From Bagarius yarrelli (Eukaryota > Chordata > Actinopteri > Siluriformes > Sisoridae), in NCBI GenBank assembly GCA_005784505.1, contig VCAZ01000014.1, forward strand, positions 2,868,241 to 2,932,240: a stretch of DNA of 64,000 nucleotides. The letters are read 5' to 3'. Position numbers and translations under genes: made by a program. Shown piece after piece: positions 30,196 through 45,100 of the stretch (position 1 is its first letter; each line of letters starts with the position of its first letter). The notes beneath the pieces were generated by a model, which was not told the origin of the DNA, did no database searches, and saw only the letters and a list, made by a program, of their open reading frames with translations.

Positions 30196-33100
30196 CTGCA
30201 AAAAGATAACGTTTGTGGGGATTTAGTATTAGTGCGTTTCATTGTTGGGCAGGTTACTTTAAAAAGTAATTAGTTATAGTTACTAATAGTAACTGAGTCA
30301 TTTACATTAACATTCTAAAAGTAAGTAATTACCAGAGAAAGTAACAGGTGAGTTAATTTAAAAAAAAATTTCAGTGGTTTAGGGGTTAGCACTGTTGCCT
30401 TACAGCAAGAAGGTCCCGGGTTCGATTCCCAGGCAGGAATCTTTCTGTGTGGAGTTTACATGTTCTCCCAGTGCTTGTGTGGGTTTCCTCCGGGTTCTCT
30501 GGTTTCCTCCCACAGTCCGAAACCATGTATGTTAAATTGACTGATGATTCTAAATTGCCCGTAGCAGTGTGTGTGTGTGAGGCCCTGTAATGGACCTCCT
30601 GCCTTTCTCCCTTTTAGAGACGGCTGGGATAGACTCCAGCAGATCCCTGTGACCCCGAATTAGGGAATAAGCGGGAAATAGAAGATAAATGAACTTGGAT
30701 TTGTGTGTTATTGTCCCTGTACCTCTGTGGTGAGTCTTTATGCTTGTGGTTAAGCCAAACCAGGTTAAGTTAAGTCTTAACTTAGGTCTAAACTGCACTT
30801 TGGGTTCTCAACTACTTGCCTAAGTGAAGTTCATTACAGATTGATTCTCTTATTCTGTTTAGTTGATTGTTTCTCCTCAATTAGTTTGTGATTAATTTAT
30901 GTCATTAAATTATAGCATTTATTTAAATAAATTACTTACATTTATCTCATTTATACAACTGAGCAATTAGGGGTTAAGGGCCGTGCTCAGTGGCCCAGCA
31001 GTGGTGGCTTGGTGGAGCTGGAAATTGAACCCACAATCTTCAACACCTTAACCATGAGCAACCACTTCCCCAATGTTGCAGTTGTCGTTCATGTCCATGT
31101 GTTTCATGTCCTTGTGTTTTGTAGTTAAAGGTTGTTGCGTTTTTTGGTGTAAATAAACTGCACTCGGAAGGTAAGAATATTACTACACAATCGTGAAAAA
31201 TAAAATTGTACTTCCAATATTAATTAAGTGAGTTTCCATCTGATTTTTTTGTACATGATTTGGTTTTGTTATATTTCTTCACTGGCCTGAATTAATAAAA
31301 ACAAAAAAAGCTTTGCTACATCCACACCTGGACTATTAGCTAGCTGACAAATTTTAACATATAACATAGTTCAAGACCTTTTATGCTAGCGCAGTAAACG
31401 TCATGCTTTATTGCATTTACAAGATTTGGCAGATATCCTTATCCAGCGCGACTTTTTCTTTTAACAACTGAACAGTTGGGGGTTAAGGACCTTGCCCAAG
31501 TGCCCAGCAGTGGTAACTTGGGGGTGCTGAAAATCAAACCCTGATCTTCCAATTAGCAGTCCAACACCTTAACCACTGCACTACCACTTTCCCCCATTAA
31601 GATGCTAAAAGCATGTCTTTGGAGATGATATGATCAATGACAGGAAGTGAAGGACTCCAAATGATGCCACACTCATGTAGAACATTTTATTATTGAGGAA
31701 AAGTTTTCAAAATGCTATAAAGTTTTTCATTTTTTTTATGTTAACATGACACATGTTCACCTACACATGAATTTCAAAAACAAAAAATTACAATAATATT
31801 CCTATAAAAAGTACATTTATTACCTTAAAGTTTTCTTCCGTAAGTCCTTCTTCCTTCTTAGCATCCCTGATCATAGCGGCAACATATCTTTTCACCAGGT
31901 TTCTCAGAACTTCCTGAACAAATAATGTCACAATAAAAAAAGTAATTCACACTCTTATCATTTGGAACGTTTTTCAGGTTCTGATAGCAGTAGCTTGTTT
32001 TTTAACAAACCTGATATTGGTGACTAAGTCTCACTTTTTCAGCAGCTCTTCTCTTAAAACAAAGAAACAAAAACACATATTTACAATCAGCTCACACCCG
32101 CATTTGCTTTCCAAAGTCGCAGTCAGGCTGTCTACCATTTTTCATTTTGAAATATCTGCAGGAGAAGTCATTTGTCTGTTAGTCCTTTGCTGAAAAAAAG
32201 TACTTTTATCTTTTGGGACATAAGCATTTACATTTATTTATTTATTTCATTTGGCAGATGCCCTTATCCAGAGCGACATACATTTATGTCATTTTATTCA
32301 ACTGAGCAATTGCAGGTTAAGGGTCTTACTCAGGGCGCCCAGCGGTGGTAACTTGGTGGTGCTGGGAATCGAACCCCCAGTTTTCCAATAAGCAATTCAT
32401 AAGCAAATATGTTTTCCAACAAATGTGATAAACACTTTTACTATAGAATTAACTAAAAAAACCAAATGCATATCTTATAAATTAAACTTTACAGCTGCAC
32501 TTTATTCAATTCACATTTCCTGATAAAAACATACATAATAATATATTTATAATATTAATAAAATTATTATGATATAATTATAATTCAAATGTGAATATTG
32601 ACCTTGTCTTTTAGACAACTACCCAGACAAGACCATGGAAACTTTTCTGCAGCCTGGAATAACCTGCTGGTTTGTCTGATCCCCCAACTAAGCCTGGTAA
32701 CTCCCAAGTTTTTTTCTCCATTTTGTCCCTGATGGAGTTTTGGCTTGCTTAGTTGAGCACTCTTAATTTACAGATATAAATTTAGGGTTTTTAGTGGGTT
32801 TTTACTGTATTGTCTTATTTGATTTTTTCTGTAAATCTCTATTGTTATAACGTGCCAGATAAATAAAGGAAAATTGACTCGAACACTGCGTGCCGTGGCA
32901 TATACATTTAGCTAGATTATCTCCTTCAAAATTTAGGTGTATCCCTATAAAAATCGGCTCACCTTATACTAGCCTTTCTGCCCTTAAAACTCGAGGGGTC
33001 AACCACTGCTCTAATTTATTCCCATTCTGAATATTTTATTAAGAGGAAAAAAATTTTCAGCTCACCCCTAATGCCCCAAATGTTTCTTTATTCCTTGACC

Positions 33101-36100
33101 TTCTTCTGAAAATGTGAATGTTGATCCAGTTAATGAGATACCACATAGATTTCGGGCTGGGGATTATGTTAAACGGTGGTGGCAGTGTACCACCTTCTTC
33201 AAAATAGCTCATCCACAACTTAGTCCGGGCAAATTTCCACTCAATGTCAGCATGATCCTGTAGGAAATAAAGGCAGTGGTAAATCATGCTAAAGAAAGCT
33301 CATCCAATACGATCAGCTCCTTAAACAAAAGTAGGTGATACATCAAAGCAATAAAATCTGTTTTTAAGATCGGGCTAGCTCAAGAACTTACTGCAATATG
33401 CTGATACGAGTTGTTCATCATGGCGATGAGCATATTGAGGAGCACCACCAGGGAAATGATGTTATACGTGCCGAACATTGTGGCGCCTATAAACTCGGTG
33501 AACTTGTGGTCGGCTTGGACGTTTGTGACGTACAAATTGATCAGGCCAAAGATGGACCAGAACAAAGACTGCAATGTTTCGAATAACCTGAAAGCAGAAA
33601 AGAAAAAAATCAGTTACAAACAAACTAACAAACAAACAAACAAACTTAGTGGCACTTTATTTTAAGGAACATTAATAATTTATTAAAGCCAACACTGACC
33701 TTGCATTAAGCTTTATTATGACCTATATTAGAACTTATTTGGATGTGTTTTAAAAGATGCCTAAAATACTAAAATACTAAAACTGTACCTAAGTTGGTCA
33801 GAAAGTCAAAACATTTTAAACAACCTTTTTTTACTGAAAGTTACTTAGTTAGTTCGTTAGATAAGATACCTTTTGATTTAAAAAGGTTTAAATTACTTAT
33901 TAGTAATAGTAAAAAATATTTTTAGATTTTTTTTATTTATTTTATTTACTTATTTAGACTTAGATCACTAAGTTTAGATTTAGTTATAAATATTCTTTCT
34001 TTTACTTTTTAATATTTGACATTTATAGCATTTGGCAGATGCCCTTATCCAAAGTGACTTACATTTATCTCTTTTATACAACAGAGAAATTGGGGGTTAA
34101 GCTTGGTGGGGCTGGGAATTAAACCCCAGTCTTTTGGGTATGTGTCCAACACCTTAACCACTACACCACCATTATATAATTATTATTGTTATTATTATTT
34201 AAAGTTATTTCTAGCCTAATCAACAAAGTATTACCATGTATAGCAGGTTCATCATTTTGCATAAACGCTTTATTAAGCCTCTGTAAACTCTTTGCTAATT
34301 TACGTAATTAATTAACTAGTAGTAACAAATCATGTAAAAAAATTTAACATCCACTAAAATACGGCTTGCCAATTATCTATATTAATTACATACAGGATTG
34401 TATGCTAGTTTAACTTGGAAGTAGTAAAGCTAACTTTGTTAAACGTAGCTAGTAAATGTTAGCAAAATGTTACTTTAGCGTAATGTCTCTAAATTAGTTG
34501 GAGTTTATGCCTACTAGGAAGGCAAATAGATGCCTTGGTTCGGGTTAAGCGTTTAAGTTAAGTCCATTTATTAATTAAATTAATTGGAGACTAAATTACA
34601 ATAGCTAGATGATAAACTAAGTCTAAGGGTAGTATTAAATAAGTCAAAGAACTCAAAGATGACTGATACGTCAAGAGGTGGTTTATAATCAAAGTGGAAT
34701 TTTATTTAACACTGACTAGTTTTTAGAAGCAAGTAAATGATGATACAATAGGACTTGCTTATTAATGCATTATAAATAAGCCACCTTTCGGGTAGATATG
34801 GGTTTCCATGTTAGTCTGTTTTTACCCAAATATTTCTTTTCTCATTTTCCTCATTAGAGTTCAAAACAAATTCAAATTTTCTATCATTTTTATTCTGGAT
34901 TTCTACTCCTTATATTAACCCCGCCATTCGTGCCTAAAAATAATGTCTTAGTTACATTTATGCATTTTATGCAATTCCTAAAGTAATCCAATTAACTAAC
35001 GTTGAGAACGCGTTGTTCTGCTTTTCGCAGCGGATGCCTTTGCAGTTATCGATGCCGGCGGTCTCATAGTAGAAGTAGAGCTGGTTGAGTCCGTTGGCGA
35101 AGGCTACCAGCACCAGGCAGTAGATGAAAAGGAACTTGAGGATGTCTAACAGCATCCGTCCCAGTGAGATCTGCAGAGGCCCGAGGTGAGAATTGGCCGT
35201 GAAGAGAGAGATGAGACGCAGAGAGCTGAAGATGTTAGCGATGGCAAATACAGCCTCGGCCACCAGCGTGGGGTGCCACATTTCCCAACTTTCCCTGGAC
35301 TTACATTCACTGTACTGTCATAAAACAGAAAAAAAGCTTGAATGATTAGTTTTCACTTAGAATGTCATCTTTACATCAACTTAACATCTCCTTAAGTATC
35401 TCTAAAGGTGTAATAATAGAAAAATGTTTTTGTTCTGTTAGTTGAAAATGAAGAACCAAGAAATGTTGGTCCAATCAAAAGGTTTGGTCCGAACATTATA
35501 ATAGTCTTTCCTATCTGCATGTCAACATATTTATTTGCGTATTACTGCACACACAGCTTGCAAACAGACATGATATGTCATCATGCCAGAATGGGCAGAT
35601 TCCCGCTTGGTTGGATGGTTTTGAATAAGATTGTGTAGATAATGTGTGGAAAGTGGTAGCACGGTGGTTAAGGTGTTGGACTGCTAATTGGAAGTTCAGA
35701 GTTCAATCACCAAGCTGCCACTGTTTAGCCCCTGAACAAGTCTCCTAACCCTAACCCAACAGTGGCGTCCCCGGGTGAGGCATCTGGGGGCACCAAATTG
35801 ATGTTACATAATTACGAATGAATTACAGAAGAAAATGTTTTTCCCAATTACATCTTCAAAGTACCATTGTTGCCTTCTCATTGTTCTACATCTCAAAAAC
35901 TTTGGTAAAAGTATGACGGACCCCTTTATGGCTCACACCTTGTCACGAGGGAGCCAGAAGAGGGCGCGGAAACTGACTTTGTCCCTCTGGTGCTAAAAAC
36001 CCCTAGCTACGCCTCCAACCCTTTATTGCTAAGTTGTATGAAAGAGATAAATGTAAGTCACTCTGGATAAGGGTGGCTGCCAAATGCTGCGAATATAAAT

Positions 36101-39100
36101 GTAAAACATGGCTTGTGTGAATGTACAAAATCTGTTTAGCGGTTTTGAATTATTTATTATTAGGTCAATTTAGAACTAGTCTTTTCTGTGGCAACACCTA
36201 ATAATGTGGGTGTGCTGGTAAAATGTCTACAACATTTTGGCCAAATTTTGCACATTGTGCCATTATATAAAGTCAGTTAAGAGAACCTTACTGTAAAATG
36301 TACTGTACAATTTACTGCAATTCGAAATCCCTGCCTCCAATGCAATAAACCCTATTTGCTTCACATACATAATTTCACATATGGTCATTTGCACATTTAT
36401 TTAATGCAGGTTGAGTTAAGGTTGCGTCCTGACACGCTAAATCAACCTTCCAGCATTGGCTCTATTTACAGCAACACGTCATACCTTGATGTATGCGACG
36501 AGCTTCAGGGAAATAGTCGCCAAGTAGAGAGAGTTCATGACAAAATCCATAAGGTTCCACCAGTCGTGAATGTAATCCTGTAATCCACCGTCCCACATCT
36601 GCTTAATCTCAGTCCATATGAAACCTATTGGAGAAGCCAAGCAATTTTACTGCAGTAGGTCAGAATCAAAAGTTTTATTGCCAGATACAGTAAAGGGCAC
36701 TTTATGGTGCAGACACAGAATTAGAAAAAAAACAAGACAAATACTATCTTCAAATTCACAGTTACATTGAATGATAAATATGGGAATTGTGCTAAGAACA
36801 GTGGGTGACTGAGGTTTGGGGGAAATTGACTGTGCGGGGGTAAAGTTCTGTTGGGGTGGCTCAAATGTTTAAGGCGCTGAGTTGCTGATCTGGAGACGAG
36901 GAAGACCTGGGTTCGAGCCCCACCACCACCAGCTGTTGATCTGAAGTCCAGAAACACCTGGGTTCAAGCTCAGCAAGCCAACCATACTTGACCAAGACCC
37001 TTAACTCTTCCCACTCCAGGGGCGCTGTATCATCTCTGACCCCAACTTACTAAGATGGAATATGCGAAATTTCACGGTGCTGTAAAAATGTATATGTGAC
37101 AAAATGAAGGCATTTACATGTTACTGTTTAGTAGGCTAACTGCAGTGTGGCAAAAACTGTTCTTATAGTGCGAGGTCCTGGTCCTGATGAACCAGAGGCT
37201 TTTACCAGAGAGGGGTCAGTGTGAGTATGTGTGTGCAAATGCCTACAGAGGTATAGCATTTACACACATTCATTTAATTGGTTTCTATAGTATAAGTGCA
37301 TCCAGACCTGTAGCATTTCTGTAATGACGACAAAATTTTTTTGCAAACACAAAATACACAGGTTTGATATATTGCTATGTAAAGTATGCTGTAAAAAATA
37401 TTTATATATCTTTCACTTTAACAAATTTGGAGAAAAAAATTAAAAACGTTCAAAATAAGTCATGTTATTAGGGTGATTTTAACAATGGTCTGACAAAAAA
37501 AATAAAAATTAATTATAAAAAATCCAAATTTTTTATGTTTTTCTAACAAGCTACATTTTTATTCTTTTACAGACACAGTGAAGGTATTAATATTGTCCAA
37601 CACATATATAAATAAACTATGCAGTAAAAAATAAGAAAATGTGAAACTGCTTTCTATTTTTAATAAAAGTTTGGTATGATCATTTTTGCACTTTTGCCAT
37701 TTTCTCAACTAAAGCCTGAAAGAGCCTAAAGGGATTTTTACATAAAGACAAAGATTTTAAGCAATTCCATTCCAACTTCTTCTTCCTTTCGGCTGTCCTC
37801 TTCAGGGGTCGTTTACTTTTTGCCTCCTGCTTGCAGCTACTTGTCCAACATCCTCCTACCAATATCTCTACTATTCCTCCTCTGCACATGTCCAAATCAT
37901 CTCCAATCTGGTCTCTCTGATTTTTTATCCCTGAAATATGAGCCATCCCTTTGATGTGCTCGTTCCTAATCCTGTTCAACCTCATCACTCTTAAAGAAAA
38001 CCACATCTTCAGCACTGCTACATCCAGCTCCACCTTCTGTCTCTTCCTCAGTGCCGCTGTCTCTAAACCATAAACCATCACCTCTGTCTTTTACACTCTC
38101 TTGATTGTTGCTGATATTCTTTTGTCACACATCACTGCTGACACGTTTATTCACCCATTCCAACCTGCCTGCCCTGCAATCGATTCTTTACCTCTTTTCC
38201 ACACACTCTCCATTGCCCTGGACTGTTGACCTGAAATAGCTAAACTTCTTTACCCTCTTCACCCTGCAATCTCACTGCTCCCCCCCCTTTTATTCACACA
38301 GATGTATTCTGTCTTGCTTCAAATGACTTTCCTTTTTTATCTCACAAGAACAAACTATCATCTGCAAACACCAATGTCCAAGGGGAATTCTGTCTAACCT
38401 CCTTTGTCGACTGGTCCATCACCAAAACAAACAACAAGGAGCTCAGTGCCAATCCCTGATGCAATATCACCTCTGCAGTTAACTCCTTTGTCTGACCTAC
38501 TGTTAAAATGACACCACAATTCTCCTCAGAAAACTTGTATTAACATAAGTTTTATTTTTGTCAGTTTCTTTTAGCTCTGACCATGGGAGCTGCTAGCAAT
38601 TTTGGGCTTTTACTACACCCATTCCAGACTAACTAATAAAACTGTTAAAAATTGTTTTTAGGGGCCTTTAAAAAAGGGCATAAAATCTTTATCTTTTTTA
38701 GCAGCATCTTTGGCTTTGAAATTGGAGTCTCCTTCCAAAAATGCTGAATCAACTCCTTCTTAAAGAACACGTTTTATTGATGATTTAATTTGATTGACTT
38801 TTATTGTGCATGATGTAGAAATTAAGAACAAATCCTTACCTAAGACCCAGGGCAGAATCATCCACTCCACAGTGGTGGGCTTTGGGCCTTGGCGGTTGGG
38901 GTCCGTAGGAACGATGCGCTGTGAGGCCAGCAGCAGGAGGAAGAGGAAGGTCAGGTAGGAGGCAGTATGGCAGATGAACTTAATGAAGGGTTTACGAATG
39001 AAGAGGCCGATGTGACTTTTGGGTGCCACCAGGTAGCAGATGGAAAAGAGTGGGAAGAGGAGACCGATAAAGATGCAAGTGATTAACTTGCCAGCCCAGT

Positions 39101-42100
39101 GGCGCCTCCTCCAGCCTGGAAACTCATCATACCAGCGTGAAGCCAGGAGCTGCTGACAGTTCGGCTGGGCTACAAACTGACCAACACACAGGAAGAAGGA
39201 ACACATAACACACTCATCTAATTGTACACTTATTTTAGCTTCTTCATTTTGGTTCTTAACCTTTAGAGGATGCTCAATGTAACTAATTATTGTTCGTAAG
39301 CATATTGTAGGGCAGAATGGTGGCGTATTGTTGCCTCACAACAAGAAGGTCCCAGGTTCGTATCCCCCGCAGGGGTCTTTCTTTGTGAAATTTGCCTGTT
39401 CTCCCCGTGCTTGCGACTCAGATTTGGATTGTTTACATTTCTATATAATAAACGTCTGCACATGGATTCTAACCCGAGCTTAGCCTCACCATCTTTACAG
39501 GTTATAAGATGAAAAAATGGAAAGTACCAAAGTACCTTTAACAGAAATTTTACATCGCTCAATGGTTTGCAGCCCCACTGATATTCGGTAAAACTGGATG
39601 CTTGTGATATACTTTTTTTTGGTGTGTGGTTTTGTGAGGAATTCCAGTGAGGAACCGGTGACTAAGGTGTTGGACTGATACCTGGAAGTTAGATGAAAAA
39701 AATAAACATAAGGGTGTCTGCTAAATGCTGTAAAATATAATACAATAATATAAATCGATCATTATTGTAGCCAAATTTATCAACTAACATCAACTATCAA
39801 CTTGCTAGCCAATAGACACCAAGTAGCCAGGACTGCGGTCTGTCTGGTCAGTAAAAAAAACCCAGAAGACGTCCTTATCTAGAGCAAAGAGTTGCTTATG
39901 ATAACTTATGATAACTTTATAACATTGAGAAACACTTTCCAAAAAAAATGGCCTTCGTCCACAGCCACGTGAGTTTTTGTGGTAAATTTGTTTCTCCCTC
40001 AATAATGAGTGTTCAGGAACAGCATGGCTTGTGCATAATAATGTTAGATAAGACTAGTGATGAAGTGGTAATGGACGGCTAGGCAGGAGATCTGTACGTC
40101 TGCTTCAATTGGGAGCTGACTCATTTTGCCCTTCAACCCTGCAGAGCTCCAAAGATTACGCTGACATTCTACTTAAGTCGTTCTACCCGTCGGCTACCAG
40201 CTTCAAATGACATTTTGAAAGCACAAATGCTTGACATTCGCTGATAAAACTGAGGCAGCTGTGTTTTTTTTTCCAGAGTAGGCTTAATCTTTGAAAAAGT
40301 AAATGGGAAAAAAAAATTTCCTCCATTTATTCTTTGGGTCTTTTTATCACTTCTGCCTTGAGATTAGACTCGAGTCTCATTAACGGAGCTGCTGCTCAGC
40401 CCAGAGAGGTGAATTGGAGCCTAAGTAAATTACATGGAATGATTCTTTGTTAGACCTGATCCGTTTTTTCTCTGGGTAATGGGGTCAAAGCTAACACGCT
40501 TTTAAGTGTTCTCCATCAGCTCTGATTACTGCTAGATGATGTGGGCCTGAACTCCTGTGTCTGATTCAGAAATAAACGCTTCCTTACCTCATCTCAGCTA
40601 CTTCCTCAGAGAAAGGGCAAAGATAGAGCTTCTACACATCTTTTGTTAATAAAGCTGTTTAAGTGTGATTTAAGTTATAACTGCAATTATAGCATTGTTT
40701 GGTTAGATTATAAAATATATATCAACGTCAGATTGATGAGCGTAAGGTTTTTAGTTTAGGTTTCTTGTTTCATGTTTTTTTTTATGATTTACTACGTTGA
40801 CTTCACAAACCAAGGCGCTACCATTGTCTCTCAAGACAGACGGATGCCATAATGTTTTTGTTCATGTTTCATGTTTATATTACCTTTATATTACACGGGA
40901 AGTGGTGGCTCATTGTTAAGGTGTTGGACTACCAACCTGAAGATTGTGGGTTCGATTTCCAGCTCCACCGAGCCACCACTGCTGGGCCCCTAAGCAAGGT
41001 CCTTAACCCTCCACTGCTCAGTTACATAAATGTAAGTTGCTCTGGATAAGGGTGTCTGCTAAATGCCGTAAATGTAATGTTTATGTGTTATATAGTTCAT
41101 GCTTTATGTTTTATCTTTTGTTCCTCATATGTTCCTGCCATGATCCGTGTGTCATGTTTTCATTGGTTAGTTATGTTAATGTGTTCCCTGTTAGTCTTTT
41201 ATATAGCAATCATGTTTCCCTTTGTCTTTGTCTTGGATTTCAGTTTGTCACTGTACCAATACGGTAAATTTTTGTTGTCGTGTTAGCATGTTTGCTAGTT
41301 TCATGTCAAGTTAGTTAGCTTCTAGTCAAGTCAAGTTGATGTTTGTTGTTTTGCCCAGTGTGCATGTCTAGTGTTTAATACTTGTCAATAAACTGCACCT
41401 TTGAGTTCTAAACCATACTCGTCTCAGTGGAGATTTATTACAATGAGAAACGTCTTCTTCTCCTTCGGCTGTTCCCTTTTAGGGGCCACAGCGAATCATC
41501 TGTCTCCACCTCACCCTATTCTCTACATCCTCTTCACTCACACCCACTAACTTCATGTCCTCGTTTATCTCATCCATATACCTCCACTTTGGTATACCTC
41601 TATGCCTTTTGCCTGGTAGCTTCATTTCTAACATCCTCCTACCATATATTCACTGTCCCTCCTCTGCACTTGTCTAAACCACCTTCACCTGGCTTCCCTG
41701 ACTTTCTCCCCAAAACATCTAACATAGGCCGTCCCCCTGATGAACTCATTCCTAATCCTGTCCATTCTTATCACTCCCAAAGAAAACCTCAACATCTTCA
41801 GCTCTGCTACTTCCAGCTCTCCACCTGTCTCCTTCTCAGTGCCACTGTCTCTAAACCAGACATTATAGCTGGTCTTACCTACAACTAGAAATGTCAACAG
41901 CCAAAAATAGGGTTGTTTATTACTGAATAACAGGTTTACAGGGACGAGTGGGACAATTATTGTTCTTTTTTTTAAGTCATATTTTTTTATTATTAATCTT
42001 TTATCAAGATGATAAGAGAAGTAAGAAATGGATGAGATGGAGAGAGTGGGAGGATGGGATTGTAAAGGACCCGAGCCATAATCAAACCCGGGTCGCCGGA

Positions 42101-45100
42101 AAGCAACAGCGCATGTTGGTTCCGGCGCCTTAACCCACGACACCATGGCACCAGCAGATAATCCTAATTCTTAACCAAATCATTAGTCTAATCTCATTTT
42201 TAGACAAATCATTTAAAAGTAATCTGCCTCATTTATTAAGATGGATAAAAATGGATTTATTCATGAATCATTACAGCAGCACATTTACACAATAACTGGT
42301 ATTCATGGAAATCTGATTATTTGAGCAAAAAAAACATTGATTTTTCATGAGAGTTTTAGACTTTGCAAACATTCACGTACACTCACTATTGTAAACATCA
42401 TTTAATCTGATGGGATCATATACATTTATGAGTGATTGGTGTTTTAGATACAGATGACAGTGGTAAGTTACAATCACTTATTTTATAGTTTATTTTAATT
42501 ATATAAATGCAGTAAAGAGGCAAAATTGGAACAAAAGTAATAATACTGTACAGTATGTACAGAATAAGAATAAGTGTGTGCATCTACGGTGCACAGTGTG
42601 CTGCGTTAGCTGAGCTGCATTTTTGTTTTTGTGTATCTTCGTTTCTTTGCCTTGTATGTTAACTTTGATTAAGTGCTTTAATTAATAAATTTTTCGGCTA
42701 TAAATTGTTTTGTTAAACTTATTATATTAATGACCTGAAAGATGCTATCAGTAATTTAAGACAAGTAAGAATAGGTAATTAAATAGCACAAAAGTTAATA
42801 GTGTGTATACGCAAAGGATAAGTCTATGGTTGCCAGATTTAGCACACTCAAACCATAAGATTGGCTTTTTTACTATTTAGCAGAAGTTTGATCACACTCA
42901 AACCTTAGGAAATCTTCTTTTGCCAGTAGATAGTGATTTTTTGTGATTTTTTTTGGTGGCTATAACAAAATGTAATTTAGCTGTGTGCTGAATACACTTT
43001 TACAGCTAAAATTGATCAATATATACATGTGAGTACATCGAAAATCAGCATTTTCAAATGTAGTTCTGTAGGATTTCAATGGATGGCCTGAAACAAATAT
43101 CTTAGAACTAGTTAATTGATACATTAAGAAAAAGAAGAAGACGGAGAACATTGCTTAATGGTCCATTGCTTAATGGTAGCTTTGCTGGTCCTGAAATTTA
43201 CACAAACATTTCAGTTAGTAGTCCAACATCCTCACTACAGTTTCCACTTTCCTTATGCATAAGGTTTTTACCCATTAATTCATTAATTACCCATTTATTA
43301 AATTAGCCCAACCTATAATAGGCTAACATCCAATTTTATAGTTAAAACACTGCAAAAAAAACTTGAATGCATTCCTATACACTACTAAAATCCTTCCCAA
43401 AGCAAATCCGGTTCCGAAACTGCTGACTCAGTGATCCTAATGATACTCAGGAAGAAGAAGTCAAAGCTTTGCTAAATGAGAGCCAAACACTGGATGGAAT
43501 ACAATAAGTATAATGAAATGGCCTGTTAAATTAATTCATCAATAATATATGATAAGGTCTGGATGGGGTCTAGGTAATATACAATACTTATCCTGACAGA
43601 GAGGATTTTATTCTTTAATATATTTTTTAACAATAAAAAAGTTTTCTTTTCAAGTTGTGTGTAATTGTTCACTGACCGATTTGTTGACATTTAAAACTAA
43701 TGCTACTACTTTTGCGGTGCATGTCGGTTACATCAAACTCACCTATAATACCAATAATAATCACCTGATCTGTTACATGATCAATCAGATCACTCTCATT
43801 AACCTGCCGTCTCACTGGTTTTAGATCACGGAGTCTACATTATTAGGTACTATATTTGACCACTCAACTGTTATAGGCTCTATTTAGTACGATTATGCAT
43901 ATACACCCACCATGTTGATTTTGCTATGTGACATAAGTTGCCACAGCAGCATCCGATATAAAGTTGCTAATTGGAAGATTGTGGTTTGAATCCCAGCACC
44001 ACCAAGTTGCAACTGATGGGCCCCTAAGCAAGGCTGTTAACCCCTAATTGCTCAGTTGTATTAATGAGATATATGTGAATCGCTTTGGATAAGGATGTCC
44101 GCCAAATGCTGTAAATTTAAACTTGAAAAGTGCTGCGTTGTTACTTTCTGCTGTGTATGGTTTCGCATACTATATAGTATAGAAGCATGCGATTTCAACT
44201 TAGCCTAACTGTACTAGTAAGTTTGCACGGTTCTGATTGTGAAAAACTAACTGGTTTTTAGAAGTTTCTTTGTTCACTAGAAGCCTTTTTACTGGAAATA
44301 ATATGCAGAAGTCAGTGCTACAGTATGTTGCACACTATCGAAACAGATCTAAATAACTACTGTCAAGCATGTAAACATTGTAAATAATGGTCCACACACT
44401 TACCCCAACCCCCCCAAACCTGCTGTCGCTTTGACAATTTATATAAGTCTACAAAATATTATAGAATTATTCACACCAAAAAAAGGTTTTATTTACATCT
44501 GTACACATCTGTGTACATCATAATTTATTCGTTGGATTCAGCAGATCTTTCATACTCAGTGTGTAGCAAAATACCCGGATCTAAGGGACTCAATGTGTGC
44601 GTGAGAAATTCATGAGTCTAAGGATTTGGTTAGTGCCTTCTAGTGGAAGAACAGTGGCAAAAGCAGTCATAATCGCTACTGACTTAAAGATCTCGTGAGA
44701 CTCGAATCCGTTCAAATAAATGATTTAGAAGGATTTAAATCTGTAAATAGATTCAGATTTCTCAACTCTACAGCAAATCACAAAAGAATGAAAGTGTCAC
44801 TAAATATACATACAATAACTATTTTTTTTTTCTTTGAGGTCCGAGGTTTTCTTTGGTAGTAACGAGGTTAGACAACATTAGGAACAAGTTCATCAGGGGG
44901 ACGGCTCATGTTAGATGTTTTAGGAGGAAAGTCAGGAAATCCAGATTGAGGTGGTTTGGACATGGGGATAATGAATATATTGGTATGAGGATGTTAGAAA
45001 TAAGGCTACCAGGCAGAAGGCAAAGAGGAGGAACAAAGAGGAGGTAAATGGATGCGATAATTGAAGACATGAAGTTAGTGGGTGTGATTGAAGAGGATGT

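Noticed and set aside
37680..38081. 133-codon minus-strand frame as a gene
   Set aside because: It is the C-terminal part of a LINE reverse transcriptase with frame breaks, a retroelement remnant.
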